Of a stretch of 64,000 nt of DNA, positions 1 through 9,343 are shown piece by piece. The translations under genes and the position numbers were made by a program. The number at the start of each line of letters is the position of its first letter. Position 1 is the stretch's first letter. The stretch is from Solibacillus merdavium (lineage in GTDB: Bacteria; Bacillota; Bacilli; Bacillales_A; Planococcaceae), in NCBI RefSeq assembly GCF_014836935.1, contig NZ_JACSPW010000001.1:248001-312000 (forward strand), written 5' to 3'. The notes below the pieces were generated by a model that was not told where the DNA came from, made no database searches, and saw nothing but the letters and a program-made list of their open reading frames with translations.

Positions 1-211
1 AGGAGCAACAGAGGTAGAAGTGGACAAGCAAGGCCGAATTAACATTCCATCTACACTAATCGGATACGCTAATCTTGAAAAAGAGTGCGTTGTTTTAGGA
101 GTATCGAGTAAAATTGAGATTTGGGCTAAGGAAGCTTGGCAGCAATACTTTGAACAGTCTGCTGAATCTTTTGGTGACATAGCAGAGAATTTAATTGGTT
201 TTGATTTTTAA
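1..211 (+). CDS. mraZ: MraZ C-terminal part (5' truncated by window)
   Basis: This is the C-terminal portion of MraZ, the AbrB-fold DNA-binding regulator that heads dcw clusters. The open frame runs in from base 2 without a start; the GTG at 20 is internal. Visible features are the DKQGRINIP strand typical of the second MraZ repeat, the LEKECVVLG segment, and an IEIW...[10 protein letters not shown] tail ending at a TAA. The family is about 143 residues, so roughly half is missing because of the window edge, not a mutation. rsmH follows after 26 bp, the usual mraZ-rsmH arrangement. In other bacteria MraZ binds repeats in its own promoter, which would lie outside this window. Confidence 0.93.
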   Translation, partial: GATEVEVDKQGRINIPSTLIGYANLEKECVVLGVSSKIEIWAKEAWQQYFEQSAESFGDIAENLIGFDF

Positions 212-237
212 CTACTAAGTAAGAGGTGCTTTAAATT

Positions 238-1188
238 ATGTTCGATCATACAACTGTATTATTGAAAGAAACTGTTGATGGGTTGAACATCAATCCAGAT
301 GGTATATATGTAGACTGTACATTAGGTGGTGCGGGACATAGCGAATACCTTGTACAGCAATTGTCAGAAAACGGCCGTTTGATCTGTTTCGATCAAGATA
401 CAACAGCCATTGAAAACGCAAAAGTGCGATTAGCCGATTATTTAGATCGTGTCATATTCGTACATGCAAATTTCCGCTATTTAAAAGAGGAATTACACAA
501 ACTGAATATACATCAAGTAGATGGAATTTTATATGATTTAGGTGTCTCTTCACCACAACTTGATACACCAGAACGAGGGTTTAGCTACCACCATGATGCG
601 CCACTTGACATGCGTATGGACCAAACGGCAGAAATTAGTGCATATCATGTCGTGAACGAATGGTCATACGAAAATTTAGTACGTATATTCTTCAGGTATG
701 GAGAAGAAAAGTTTTCAAAACAAGTTGCGCGTAAAATTGAACAAGCTCGTGAAATTGCTCCTATTGAAACGACAGGGCAATTGGTAGAGCTTATTAAAGA
801 TGGTATTCCAGCTCCAGCACGTCGAAAAGGTGGACATCCCGCAAAACGAATCTTCCAGGCAATTCGAATTGCTGTAAATGATGAGTTAGGTGCAGCAGAA
901 GATTCATTAGTAGATGCTATCGATTTATTGAAAATTGGCGGTCGTATTAGTGTTATCACATTCCACTCATTAGAAGATCGTTTGACAAAAACACTATTTA
1001 AAGAGGCTTCATCATTACCGGATTTACCTCATGGATTACCGGTTATTCCGGAACATATGAAACCTATCCTTAAATTAGTGACGAGAAAGCCTATTTTACC
1101 AACAGACGAGGAGTTAGCTGCGAATAATCGTTCACGTTCAGCAAAATTGCGCATCGCTGAAAAAATTAATGACAAAGGACGTGGGTAA
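238..1188 (+). CDS. rsmH: 16S rRNA m4C1402 N4-methyltransferase RsmH
   Basis: RsmH (MraW) is an S-adenosylmethionine-dependent methyltransferase that modifies C1402 (N4) in the decoding centre of 16S rRNA. The 316-residue protein has the expected length. It shows the N-terminal HTTVLLKE start, the SAM-binding motif [10 protein letters not shown] near residue 30, the [10 protein letters not shown] block near 100, the [12 protein letters not shown] insertion near 200 and the ITFHSLEDR block near 240. The ATG at 238 is preceded by an AAGAGGTG ribosome site at 221-228. It sits between mraZ and ftsL, with only 3 bp to ftsL, so it is co-transcribed with the division genes. Confidence 0.97.
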   Translation: MFDHTTVLLKETVDGLNINPDGIYVDCTLGGAGHSEYLVQQLSENGRLICFDQDTTAIENAKVRLADYLDRVIFVHANFRYLKEELHKLNIHQVDGILYDLGVSSPQLDTPERGFSYHHDAPLDMRMDQTAEISAYHVVNEWSYENLVRIFFRYGEEKFSKQVARKIEQAREIAPIETTGQLVELIKDGIPAPARRKGGHPAKRIFQAIRIAVNDELGAAEDSLVDAIDLLKIGGRISVITFHSLEDRLTKTLFKEASSLPDLPHGLPVIPEHMKPILKLVTRKPILPTDEELAANNRSRSAKLRIAEKINDKGRG

Positions 1189-1191
1189 TAA

Positions 1192-1572
1192 ATGGCATTA
1201 AGAGCTAGGCAAGTATATATTCAACAGCAGCCAGAACTACCTCAACATCAGCAAGAAGAACAAAGACAACCTGTCATTAGAAAAAAGCCGAAATTAAAGC
1301 TTTTTTCTGCACGGGAAAAGTTTTTGTTCGTAATCTTTACAGTCATAGTAGCATTTTTCGCTGTTTCCATATTACATACTCAAGGAGAAATCCAAACACT
1401 TAGTATGGAAATCCAATCAATTGAACGAGACATAGCTGAGGTAAATAATAATAATACTGATTTAAAAGTTCAAGTAAGTGAACGCTCCACTCATCAACGT
1501 ATTTGGGAAAAAGCGAAAGAACTCGGATTAACACTAAATGAGAAAAATGTGAAGGTAGTGCCGGGGGAATGA
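1192..1572 (+). CDS. ftsL: Cell division protein FtsL
   Basis: FtsL is a small bitopic division protein that forms a complex with DivIB and DivIC and activates septal wall synthesis. The 126-residue product has a basic, Gln-rich cytoplasmic N-terminus (about 1-40), one membrane segment at about 44-63 (FLFVIFTVIVAFFAVSIL) and a periplasm-facing heptad coiled coil (about 64-105). A conserved LGLTLNEKNVKVV end follows. FtsL sequences diverge strongly, so identification rests on this architecture plus position between rsmH and a class B penicillin-binding protein. The stop overlaps the start of pbpB by 4 bp (ATGA), which suggests translational coupling. Confidence 0.93.
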   Translation: MALRARQVYIQQQPELPQHQQEEQRQPVIRKKPKLKLFSAREKFLFVIFTVIVAFFAVSILHTQGEIQTLSMEIQSIERDIAEVNNNNTDLKVQVSERSTHQRIWEKAKELGLTLNEKNVKVVPGE

Positions 1573-3797
1573 AAAAGAGAAGATTTCGTTACCAGTATGG
1601 AGCCTTTCTAATGTTTTTAATCTTTGGAGGGCTCTTTTTACTATTATATTGGCGCTTCGTATCGATACAGGCAACTGGGGTAGTAAAAGGGCATGAGCTA
1701 GAGGCTGAAGCTTTAGCAAGGTACGAGACGGGCTATGTACTATCGGCAGACCGTGGGAAAATCTTAGATCGTAATGAAAATGTAATTGCTGAAGATACGC
1801 TAAGCTATCGGCTCGTGGCCGTGATTAATGAATCTGCAACAGAAAATAAAAATAAACCTCGTCATGTTGTGGATAAGGCAGAAACAGCCAAATTGTTAGC
1901 TCAATTTATCCCAATGGATGAAGAAAAAATATTGGCCCGACTAACTCCAAAGTCTGGAGCAAACACATATCAAGTTGAATTTGGACTTGCGGGGCGCGGG
2001 ATTAGTCATGAAGTGAAAAAGAAAATTGAAGAACTCGAATTACCTGGAATCATTTTATATAGCGACAAAAAGCGCTATTATCCGAATGGTGCTTTCGCTT
2101 CCCATCTAATCGGTTTTGCATTGCGCGAAACGGATGATAAAGGCAATTCCTCTGTCGTAGGCAAAATGGGGCTTGAATCTATTTATAACGAGCAGTTAAC
2201 AGGTAAAGATGGTAAATTGTCATACCAACGAGATGCTCGTAATTATTTATTGCCAAATAGCGATAAAATTATACAGGATGCGCAAGATGGTAATGACATT
2301 TATTTGACAATCGATAAAACCATTCAAAATTTTTTGGATGAGGCGATGTCCCGCGTAAATGATCAGTACAAACCTCAATCAATGGTTGCTGTCGTTGCGA
2401 ATCCTAAAACAGGAGAGATATTGGCAATGTCACAGCGGCCAACATTTAACCCGGATACACGTGAAGGTTTGGAGGGTAACTGGCTGAACGATGTGATCGA
2501 AAACACGATTGAGCCAGGTTCTACTTTTAAGGCATTTACGGTTGCAGCAGCAATCGATTCTGGAAATTGGTACCCGAATGAAAAATACCAGTCGGGACAG
2601 TATAAAGTTTATAAAGATACGGTGAAAGACCATAATACGTACGGTTGGGGAAGGATTTCCTATTTAGAAGGTTTCCAGCGCTCATCCAATACAGCAATGA
2701 CAAATTTGCTTGATATTATGGGATGGGAAACTTACGAAGGCTATATAAAGGAATTTGGCTTCGGTCAAAAAACGGGTATTGATCTTCCAAATGAAGCAAG
2801 TGGAATTATTAACTCGCGTTATCCTTTGGAAAAGTATACAACAACATTCGGACAAGGCTCAACTGTTACACCAATTCAGTTAATTCAAGGTATAACTGCA
2901 ATTGCGAATGACGGTGAAATGATGCAGCCATATGTTATTGATAAAATCGTAAATCCAAACACAGGTGAGATTATAGTAGATTCTGAGCCTACAAAAAAAG
3001 GACAACCCATTTCTGCAGATACAGCAAAAAAAGCGCGAGAGCTCCTAGCTTCCACAGTTTATGGTGAAGCAGGTAATGCGAAACGTTTCCAAATTGAAGG
3101 GTATAATGTTGCTGGGAAAACGGGAACAGCGCAAATGCCTAAAGTAAGTGGTGTGGGCTATGACTGGGGGAAAAATGAATTCCTTTATTCATTTTTAGGG
3201 ATGGCACCTATGGAAGACCCGCAGCTGGTTATGTTTATTTCAGTGGCAAAACCGAAACTTGGTAAGACAGAAATCGGTTCTGACCCGGTATCTCAAGTAT
3301 TTAATTCAGTTATATTAAATAGTTTGAAATACATGAATATTAATCCAGCGGACGTAGCAGAAGTGCAAACGAGCAAAATTACGAATTATATAGGACAACA
3401 AACCGATACAGTAATGACTAAACTACAGGCAGATGGGCTACAGCCAGTATTAATCGGTCAAGGCGGAGAGATTTCAGAACAGTTCCCGGTTGCCGATACT
3501 TCATTGACAAAAGGAAGTATCGTATTTTTAAAAACAGATGGTGACATTACGGTACCTTCATTTGAAAACTGGTCATTGCGTAATTTACTTGTCTATAAAT
3601 CATTGTCAAAACTTCCGATTGAAATTGTTGGTGAGGGGTATGTAGAAAGTCAGAGTATATCCCAAGGGACGATAATTGTTGACGATGCTCCAATTGTTGT
3701 AAAGCTGAAAACACCTGAAGAGAAACATTCGATACCACCAGCAGAAGATATGGAATTGGAAGACGAAGAAATTGAAGAAGAACTTCCACAAGATTAG
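1569..3797 (+). CDS. pbpB: Penicillin-binding protein 2B, septal transpeptidase with PASTA domains
   Basis: This is a class B PBP that cross-links septal peptidoglycan, working with a SEDS glycosyltransferase and the FtsL/DivIB complex. It has a basic N-terminus, a membrane anchor at about 10-31 and a PBP dimerisation domain (about 60-230). The transpeptidase domain has catalytic S318 in EPGSTFK (K321), S372-S-N374 and K517-T-G. Two C-terminal PASTA segments span about 595-715. A strongly acidic tail (EDMELEDEEIEEELPQD) ends the protein. At 742 residues it is a little longer than B. subtilis PbpB, as I recall it (about 716). It is translationally coupled to ftsL by a 4-bp overlap; spoVD follows after 59 bp. 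Confidence 0.95.
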   Translation: MKKRRFRYQYGAFLMFLIFGGLFLLLYWRFVSIQATGVVKGHELEAEALARYETGYVLSADRGKILDRNENVIAEDTLSYRLVAVINESATENKNKPRHVVDKAETAKLLAQFIPMDEEKILARLTPKSGANTYQVEFGLAGRGISHEVKKKIEELELPGIILYSDKKRYYPNGAFASHLIGFALRETDDKGNSSVVGKMGLESIYNEQLTGKDGKLSYQRDARNYLLPNSDKIIQDAQDGNDIYLTIDKTIQNFLDEAMSRVNDQYKPQSMVAVVANPKTGEILAMSQRPTFNPDTREGLEGNWLNDVIENTIEPGSTFKAFTVAAAIDSGNWYPNEKYQSGQYKVYKDTVKDHNTYGWGRISYLEGFQRSSNTAMTNLLDIMGWETYEGYIKEFGFGQKTGIDLPNEASGIINSRYPLEKYTTTFGQGSTVTPIQLIQGITAIANDGEMMQPYVIDKIVNPNTGEIIVDSEPTKKGQPISADTAKKARELLASTVYGEAGNAKRFQIEGYNVAGKTGTAQMPKVSGVGYDWGKNEFLYSFLGMAPMEDPQLVMFISVAKPKLGKTEIGSDPVSQVFNSVILNSLKYMNINPADVAEVQTSKITNYIGQQTDTVMTKLQADGLQPVLIGQGGEISEQFPVADTSLTKGSIVFLKTDGDITVPSFENWSLRNLLVYKSLSKLPIEIVGEGYVESQSISQGTIIVDDAPIVVKLKTPEEKHSIPPAEDMELEDEEIEEELPQD

Positions 3798-3856
3798 AGA
3801 GAGTTGAATACAAACTTCATTTATAACATACGCTATTTTAGGTGAGGTGTCATAAA

Positions 3857-5773
3857 ATGAAGTGGGTAACAACAAAATCAAAAAAACGCTTAACATGGAT
3901 CGCCATCGCACTAGTAGTATACGGCGTGGCGATTTTTGTTAAGTTAGTGTCCGTTCAGGTTATTCAGTATGATAAGCTTTCGACAATGGCGAAAGAGAAT
4001 TGGGACCGGGAAATTCCATTCCATGCGGAGCGAGGAAAAATTACCGATCGAAACGAAGAGGTAATCGTCTCTAATGAATTAGCACCAACGTTGTACTTCA
4101 TGCCATCACAAAATGAAGATAAAGAGTATGTAGCAGATGCCATATCCAAAGTACTGAACAAAGATCGAGCCAAAATTTTGAAAAAACTGGAGCAACGCAT
4201 CTCTTTAGTAAAAATAGCACCGGAAGCAAAAAATATTTCATATGATCAAGCGGTAACAATCCAGCAAATGCAAATTCCAGGCTTGTACAGTGGAGTCGAT
4301 TATGTGAGGTCCTATCCACACGGGAATTTGTTAGCGCGTTTTTTAGGTTTTACAGGTGTTGACAATCAAGGTTTAGCAGGAATTGAATACGAATATGATG
4401 AATTATTAAAAAGCTCGGATGCAGCAATTCGATTATTCACTGATGCAAAAGGGAATACGTTAGAGCATGTAGATGACGAATGGAAAAACGGTAAGGATGG
4501 GGCAACAATCCAGCTGACGATTGATTTAAAGCTCCAAAAGATTGTCGAACGAGAATTGTCGCAGGCAATGGTGGAATATGATGCTGATCAGGCGCTGGCG
4601 ATTGCCATGAATCCGAACAGTGGGGAAATACTGGCACTTGCTTCTTTTCCAACGTATGATCCAACCAAATTTTCAGAAGTGGATCCAAGTATATATAATC
4701 GTAATCTGCCTGTATTTATGTCGTATGAGCCAGGTTCAACATTCAAAATTATTACACTGAGCGCTGCTATTGAAGAAGATGTTGTAGATATGGAACATGA
4801 CCATTTTCATGATGCGGGCTATACAATGGTTGAAGGAGCACGTTTACGCTGCTGGAAACGTGAAGGGCATAAAGACCAATCATTTTACGAAGTCGTACAA
4901 AACTCCTGTAACCCGGGATTTGTCGAGCTTGGACAACGAATTGGCTCGGATAAATTACTCGAGTATATCCATCGATTTGGTTTCGGTAAAAAGACAGGTT
5001 CCAATATAGCGGGTGAATCTTCAGGTATATTGTTTTCAAAAGAGGCATTTGGTCCTGTAGAACACGCTACTACGTCCTTTGGTCAAGGTGTTTCCGTAAC
5101 GCCAATTCAGCAAATGCAAGCGGTCGCAGCTGCTATCAATGGTGGCACACTGTATAAGCCGTATACGGTAGCAAAAATTTTGGATGGAAATACAAATGAA
5201 GTAATTATGGAGCAGAAACCTGAGGTGAAAGCCCAGGTAGTTAGTGAAGAAACATCGGAGAAAGTCCGTCATGCTTTAGAGTTAGTTGTAGCAAAAGGAT
5301 CCGGCCGCCAAGCTTTCCGAGATGGATTGCGTATTGCAGGCAAAACTGGGACTGCCCAAAAAGTTGAGAATGGACGTTATAAGGATGGAGATTATATCGT
5401 TTCTTTCATCGGTTTTGCACCAGCGAATGATCCGGAAATTATCGTTTATGTAGCGGTAGATAACCCAAAAAGTGGATTGCAGTTTGGTAGTGTAATTGCT
5501 GCACCGATTGTCGGTCGCATTATTGAGGACGCGGCACCACTATACAATATAGAAAAGCAAGAGAATCAAATAGAACGAAACTATGTTTGGGGCGATGAAT
5601 TGACAGAGCGCATACCAAATTTTGTTGGGTTGACAAAGGAAAAGGTTATACCGAATTTGTATCCTTATAGAATTCAATGGCACGGAGAAGGAAATGAAGT
5701 GATCGAGCAAGTGCCGAAACCAGATAGCCAAATTCTTCAAACCGACATTGTTCATTTATATTTAGGAAATTAA
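3857..5773 (+). CDS. spoVD: Sporulation/division class B PBP, SpoVD type
   Basis: This is a second class B transpeptidase, matching SpoVD, which makes spore cortex peptidoglycan in B. subtilis. The start is the ATG at 3857, preceded by AGGTGAGGTG at 3840-3849; an upstream in-frame GTG at 3842 lies inside that site. The 638-residue product has one N-terminal membrane segment (about 11-30), a dimerisation domain, catalytic S294 in EPGSTFK (K297), S350-C-N352 and K496-T-G. One PASTA-like domain lies at the C-terminus (about 580-638). Position directly after pbpB and before mraY is the usual SpoVD site. A purely vegetative role cannot be excluded from sequence alone. Confidence 0.9.
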   Translation: MKWVTTKSKKRLTWIAIALVVYGVAIFVKLVSVQVIQYDKLSTMAKENWDREIPFHAERGKITDRNEEVIVSNELAPTLYFMPSQNEDKEYVADAISKVLNKDRAKILKKLEQRISLVKIAPEAKNISYDQAVTIQQMQIPGLYSGVDYVRSYPHGNLLARFLGFTGVDNQGLAGIEYEYDELLKSSDAAIRLFTDAKGNTLEHVDDEWKNGKDGATIQLTIDLKLQKIVERELSQAMVEYDADQALAIAMNPNSGEILALASFPTYDPTKFSEVDPSIYNRNLPVFMSYEPGSTFKIITLSAAIEEDVVDMEHDHFHDAGYTMVEGARLRCWKREGHKDQSFYEVVQNSCNPGFVELGQRIGSDKLLEYIHRFGFGKKTGSNIAGESSGILFSKEAFGPVEHATTSFGQGVSVTPIQQMQAVAAAINGGTLYKPYTVAKILDGNTNEVIMEQKPEVKAQVVSEETSEKVRHALELVVAKGSGRQAFRDGLRIAGKTGTAQKVENGRYKDGDYIVSFIGFAPANDPEIIVYVAVDNPKSGLQFGSVIAAPIVGRIIEDAAPLYNIEKQENQIERNYVWGDELTERIPNFVGLTKEKVIPNLYPYRIQWHGEGNEVIEQVPKPDSQILQTDIVHLYLGN

Positions 5774-5800
5774 TTGGATTTCAGCCTTTTAAAATTCCTC

Positions 5801-5835
5801 TAAAACAACTATTATAGTGAGGGTTGTTTTTTCAC
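5801..5835 (+). terminator. Hairpin with U-run between spoVD and mraY
   Basis: An AAAACAAC arm and a GTTGTTTT arm enclose a loop of about 13 bases, and the second arm runs into a T-run. It sits in the 141-bp gap where Bacillus genomes normally carry murE. It would separate or attenuate transcription between the PBP genes and mraY. The stem is A/U-rich, so its efficiency is uncertain. Confidence 0.5.
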
Positions 5836-5914
5836 AATAACATATACAGATACAAACCGTTGAAAAATCAAACGTTCCATCATATCCAGACAGAAGTTTT
5901 AAAGGAGATATATT

Positions 5915-6889
5915 ATGACATTATCAACAACATTGACCATACTTTTTTCATCATTTTTATTGACGGTCATTTTAGCACCAATAGGGATACCGCTTTTACG
6001 TAGATTGAAGTTTGGGCAAAGTATTCGAGAAGAAGGACCTCAATCCCACATGAAAAAAGCTGGGACACCTACAATGGGTGGATTAATTTTCTTATTAGCC
6101 ATTATAATTTCGACAATAATTGTCGCAATTATTTTCGACTTATTTACAACACAAACGGTTGTATTATTACTTGTTTTAGTTGGGTTTGGGGTTATTGGCT
6201 TTTTGGATGATGGTTTAAAAGTTATTTTTAAACGTAATTTAGGATTAACTTCACTACAAAAGTTAATTGGTCAAATTGCTATTGCTATTGCAGCATTTTT
6301 GCTATTACGTTTAGGATCTTTTGACACATCAGTAGGAATTCCATATACAGATATGTCCATTGATTTAGGAATCTTGTATGTAGGGTTTTTAATTTTTTGG
6401 TTAGTAGGCTTTTCGAATGCAGTTAATCTAACAGATGGGTTAGACGGACTTGTATCAGGTACAGCTTCAATCGCGTTTGCAGCATTCGGTGTTATTGCGC
6501 TGTTTAATGAGCAGCCCGATATTGCACTATTTGCATTCGCTGTAACAGGTGCTCTGCTTGGGTTTTTAATTTTCAATGCAAACCCGGCAAAAGTATTTAT
6601 GGGAGATACAGGATCTCTTGCACTTGGTGGTGCATTGGCAATGATTTCGGTATTAGTAAAGCAGGAGTTGCTGTTATTATTAATCGGGCTTGTATTCGTC
6701 ATCGAAACATTGTCGGTTATTTTACAGGTAGGAAGTTACAAACTTCGTAAAAAGCGCATTTTTAAAATGAGCCCTATTCATCATCACTTTGAATTATCAG
6801 GTTGGTCTGAATGGAAAGTCGTCCTTGTATTTTGGTCGACTGGTTGTGTCGTAGCACTTATAGCAGTTTTAGCGGAGGCGTTAATATGA
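5915..6889 (+). CDS. mraY: Phospho-N-acetylmuramoyl-pentapeptide transferase MraY
   Basis: MraY transfers phospho-MurNAc-pentapeptide from UDP to undecaprenyl phosphate, forming lipid I at the inner face of the membrane. The 324-residue protein is a polytopic membrane enzyme of about 10 segments. It shows [10 protein letters not shown] near residue 47, the Asp-rich FLDDGLK near 96, the [12 protein letters not shown] loop near 168, [17 protein letters not shown] near 222 and the PIHHHFE loop near 288. These are the family's substrate and Mg2+ binding motifs. An AAAGGAG-type site precedes the ATG. Its stop overlaps murD (ATGATGA), so the two are coupled. Confidence 0.97.
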   Translation: MTLSTTLTILFSSFLLTVILAPIGIPLLRRLKFGQSIREEGPQSHMKKAGTPTMGGLIFLLAIIISTIIVAIIFDLFTTQTVVLLLVLVGFGVIGFLDDGLKVIFKRNLGLTSLQKLIGQIAIAIAAFLLLRLGSFDTSVGIPYTDMSIDLGILYVGFLIFWLVGFSNAVNLTDGLDGLVSGTASIAFAAFGVIALFNEQPDIALFAFAVTGALLGFLIFNANPAKVFMGDTGSLALGGALAMISVLVKQELLLLLIGLVFVIETLSVILQVGSYKLRKKRIFKMSPIHHHFELSGWSEWKVVLVFWSTGCVVALIAVLAEALI

Positions 6890-8238
6890 TGAAGTTTGAA
6901 GGATTGCAATCAAAAAAAGTACTAGTGTTAGGTTTAGCAAAAAGTGGGGTTGCGGCTGCAGAACTACTTCATCAATTAGGAGCATTTGTAACAGTCAATG
7001 ATGCAAAACCATTTGATGCAAACCCGGAAGCGCAAGAGCTACTATCAAAAGGGATTACAGTAATTTGTGGACGTCATCCAGAAGATTTGTTGGATGAAGG
7101 ATTTGAACTTGTCGTTAAAAATCCAGGTATTCCTTATACGAACCCAATTATTGCGGATGCCGTTGAAAAGGGCTTGCCAGTCATAACAGAAATGGAACTT
7201 GCTTATTTAGTAAGTGAAGCACCTTTCATCGGTATAACGGGTTCGAATGGTAAAACGACAACAACGACTTTGCTTTATGAAATGTTGAAAGCTGGCCAAT
7301 TGAAGCCGCTAATTGCTGGGAATATTGGTACTGTGGCTTGTGGTGTTGCGGCAGAAGCAAGCGCAGAAGAGGTCATTGTGACAGAATTATCCTCTTTCCA
7401 ACTAATGGGCACTAAAAGTTTCCGACCACGTATTGCCATTTTAACAAATCTTTATGAAGCCCATTTAGATTACCATGGGACATTTGAGGAATATGCAGAA
7501 GCAAAATTCGGTGTAACACGTAATCAAACGAGCGACGACTATTTTATTTATAATGCTGATCAGCAAATTGTTGCTAATTATGCTCGAAAGTCAAAAGCGC
7601 AATTAGTACCTTTCACAACTAAAGGCCGGTCGGATAATGGCATTAGTGCAGATACTAATAATATTTACTGGTACGGAGAAGCGATATTAAGTCGTGAACA
7701 AATCGTTTTACCAGGTGAACATAATTTGGAAAATATATTATGTGCCGTAGCAGCCGCTAAGCTGCAAAACTGTCCGATTGAAGCGATTCAGGAAGTGCTT
7801 GCAACTTTTGCAGGAGTTCGCCATCGTACACAATTTGTGCGAGAATGGCAAGGACGAAAAATTTATAATGATTCAAAGGCAACAAATGTACTGGCAACAA
7901 AAAGTGCATTAGCAGCCTTTAACAGCCCAATTGTTTTGTTGGCCGGTGGATTGGATCGTGGGCATTCATTTGAAGAGCTTCGTAAGGAAATGACACGCGT
8001 AAAAGCAGTTGTCGCATTTGGGGAAACTGCACTTCGCTTAATTGAATTTGCAAAGTCATGTGGAATTACAAATATTGTACGTGCAATTGATGTAGAGGAC
8101 GCAGTCGGTTATGGAGCAAAAATATCTGATGAAGGTGACATTATTCTATTGTCACCTGCATGTGCAAGCTGGGATCAACATGAGAGCTTTGAAATTCGTG
8201 GCGACTTATTTATTGATCGTGTTATGAAACTTTCATAA
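6886..8238 (+). CDS. murD: UDP-N-acetylmuramoyl-L-alanine:D-glutamate ligase MurD
   Basis: MurD is the cytoplasmic ATP-dependent ligase that adds D-Glu to UDP-MurNAc-L-Ala. The start is the ATG at 6886 (a second ATG is at 6889), inside the end of mraY and behind GCGGAGG. This gives 450 residues, the standard length. An N-terminal Rossmann-like UDP-binding domain (LGLAKSG) is followed by the ATP loop G116[10 protein letters not shown]. Further on are [15 protein letters not shown] with family Lys and His residues, and the C-terminal domain with NDSKATN and a late [18 protein letters not shown] block. spoVE follows after 15 bp without the usual intervening genes. Confidence 0.97.
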   Translation: MMKFEGLQSKKVLVLGLAKSGVAAAELLHQLGAFVTVNDAKPFDANPEAQELLSKGITVICGRHPEDLLDEGFELVVKNPGIPYTNPIIADAVEKGLPVITEMELAYLVSEAPFIGITGSNGKTTTTTLLYEMLKAGQLKPLIAGNIGTVACGVAAEASAEEVIVTELSSFQLMGTKSFRPRIAILTNLYEAHLDYHGTFEEYAEAKFGVTRNQTSDDYFIYNADQQIVANYARKSKAQLVPFTTKGRSDNGISADTNNIYWYGEAILSREQIVLPGEHNLENILCAVAAAKLQNCPIEAIQEVLATFAGVRHRTQFVREWQGRKIYNDSKATNVLATKSALAAFNSPIVLLAGGLDRGHSFEELRKEMTRVKAVVAFGETALRLIEFAKSCGITNIVRAIDVEDAVGYGAKISDEGDIILLSPACASWDQHESFEIRGDLFIDRVMKLS

Positions 8239-8253
8239 GAAAGGATAGTTACA

Positions 8254-9339
8254 CTGTCACAAAAGTTACAGCAATATTTTTTTATAAGTGCCATCGTTTT
8301 GTCAATAATAGGAATAGTTTTTATATTTTCTGCGGGTACATATTGGGGTAATGTTCACTATACTGGACAAACCCCATTTTACCAAAAGCAGGCTATATAT
8401 TTTATTATTGCGCTATTTGTTTGTATAGCCATGATGAAATGGGAATTATTGAGAAGTCAACAGGTATGGGGCATGCTTTATATTGTCTCGATTGTGTTAC
8501 TTATTGCAGTATTGATTCCTGGTATCGGAATTGTTAGAAATGGATCACAGAGCTGGATTGGAATAGGGCCATTAACCGTTCAACCTGCAGAAATTGCCAA
8601 AGTAACAACAATTATTTATATTAGCGCATTATTATCTCAGCGTAAATCGTATGAACGTATTGTTCAATTGAAACATTTTGTAATTTTAATGATTCCATCT
8701 GCACTTATTATGTTGCAGCCAGATTTTGGTGCTGTCTTTATTTTAGTAGTTGTTGTTTTAATTGTGTTTTTTATTGCGCAATATCCATTGCGACTCTATG
8801 TAATTCTAATAAGTCTTGGAATGGCTGGATTGGTCGGGTTAATCATTGCTGCCCCATACCGGCTAAAACGTATTGAAGCTTTTATCAATCCATGGGCCGA
8901 TCCTTTGGGCAGTGGATTCCAGGCAGTACAATCCTTATTTGCAATAGGACCCGCAGGATTATTTGGACATGGCTTACTAAAAAGCAGACAAAAGTATTTA
9001 TATTTACCAGAGCCGCAGAATGATTTTATTTTTGCCATTATTTTGGAAGAAGTCGGACTTGTTGGCGGGATGGGACTACTGCTTATTTTTGCGTGCTTTT
9101 TAGTATTTGGTTATCGATTGGCTTTACAGTGTGATCATGTATTTCACTTTTATGCAATATGCGGACTAACAACGATGATTGCTGTTCAGGCAGGTCTTAA
9201 TATCGGGGTTGTTATTAATTTATTACCCGTAACGGGTGTTACATTACCATTTGTTAGCTATGGAGGGACTTCGTTGCTTGTAATATGGGTCACCGTAGCG
9301 CTCATTTTGAATCTTTCAAATGATAAAAGAAAGGAGTAG
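8254..9339 (+). CDS. spoVE: SEDS glycosyltransferase/lipid II polymerase, SpoVE/FtsW type (probable CTG start)
   Basis: This is a SEDS-family membrane protein that polymerises lipid II glycan together with a class B PBP. SpoVE is the sporulation paralogue of FtsW found at this position in Bacillus. About 10 membrane segments are visible, with family motifs NGSQSWIG, QPAEIAK, LQPDFGAV, EPQNDFIFAIILEE and PVTGVTLPFVSYGG. No ATG, GTG or TTG lies within reach of the ribosome site GAAAGGA at 8239-8245. The first plausible start is CTG at 8254 (8 nt spacing, 361 residues). The next start, TTG at 8299, has no ribosome site and would remove half of the first membrane helix. The C-terminus overlaps the divIB ribosome site. 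Confidence 0.9.
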   Translation: MSQKLQQYFFISAIVLSIIGIVFIFSAGTYWGNVHYTGQTPFYQKQAIYFIIALFVCIAMMKWELLRSQQVWGMLYIVSIVLLIAVLIPGIGIVRNGSQSWIGIGPLTVQPAEIAKVTTIIYISALLSQRKSYERIVQLKHFVILMIPSALIMLQPDFGAVFILVVVVLIVFFIAQYPLRLYVILISLGMAGLVGLIIAAPYRLKRIEAFINPWADPLGSGFQAVQSLFAIGPAGLFGHGLLKSRQKYLYLPEPQNDFIFAIILEEVGLVGGMGLLLIFACFLVFGYRLALQCDHVFHFYAICGLTTMIAVQAGLNIGVVINLLPVTGVTLPFVSYGGTSLLVIWVTVALILNLSNDKRKE

Positions 9340-9343
9340 GAAG

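Noticed and set aside
3842-3856. Upstream GTG start for spoVD.
   Set aside because: The GTG lies within the AGGTGAGGTG ribosome site of the ATG at 3857.
6271-6702. 143-codon minus-strand open frame opposite mraY.
   Set aside because: It is the antisense shadow of a well-conserved membrane protein, with no ribosome site and no recognisable fold.
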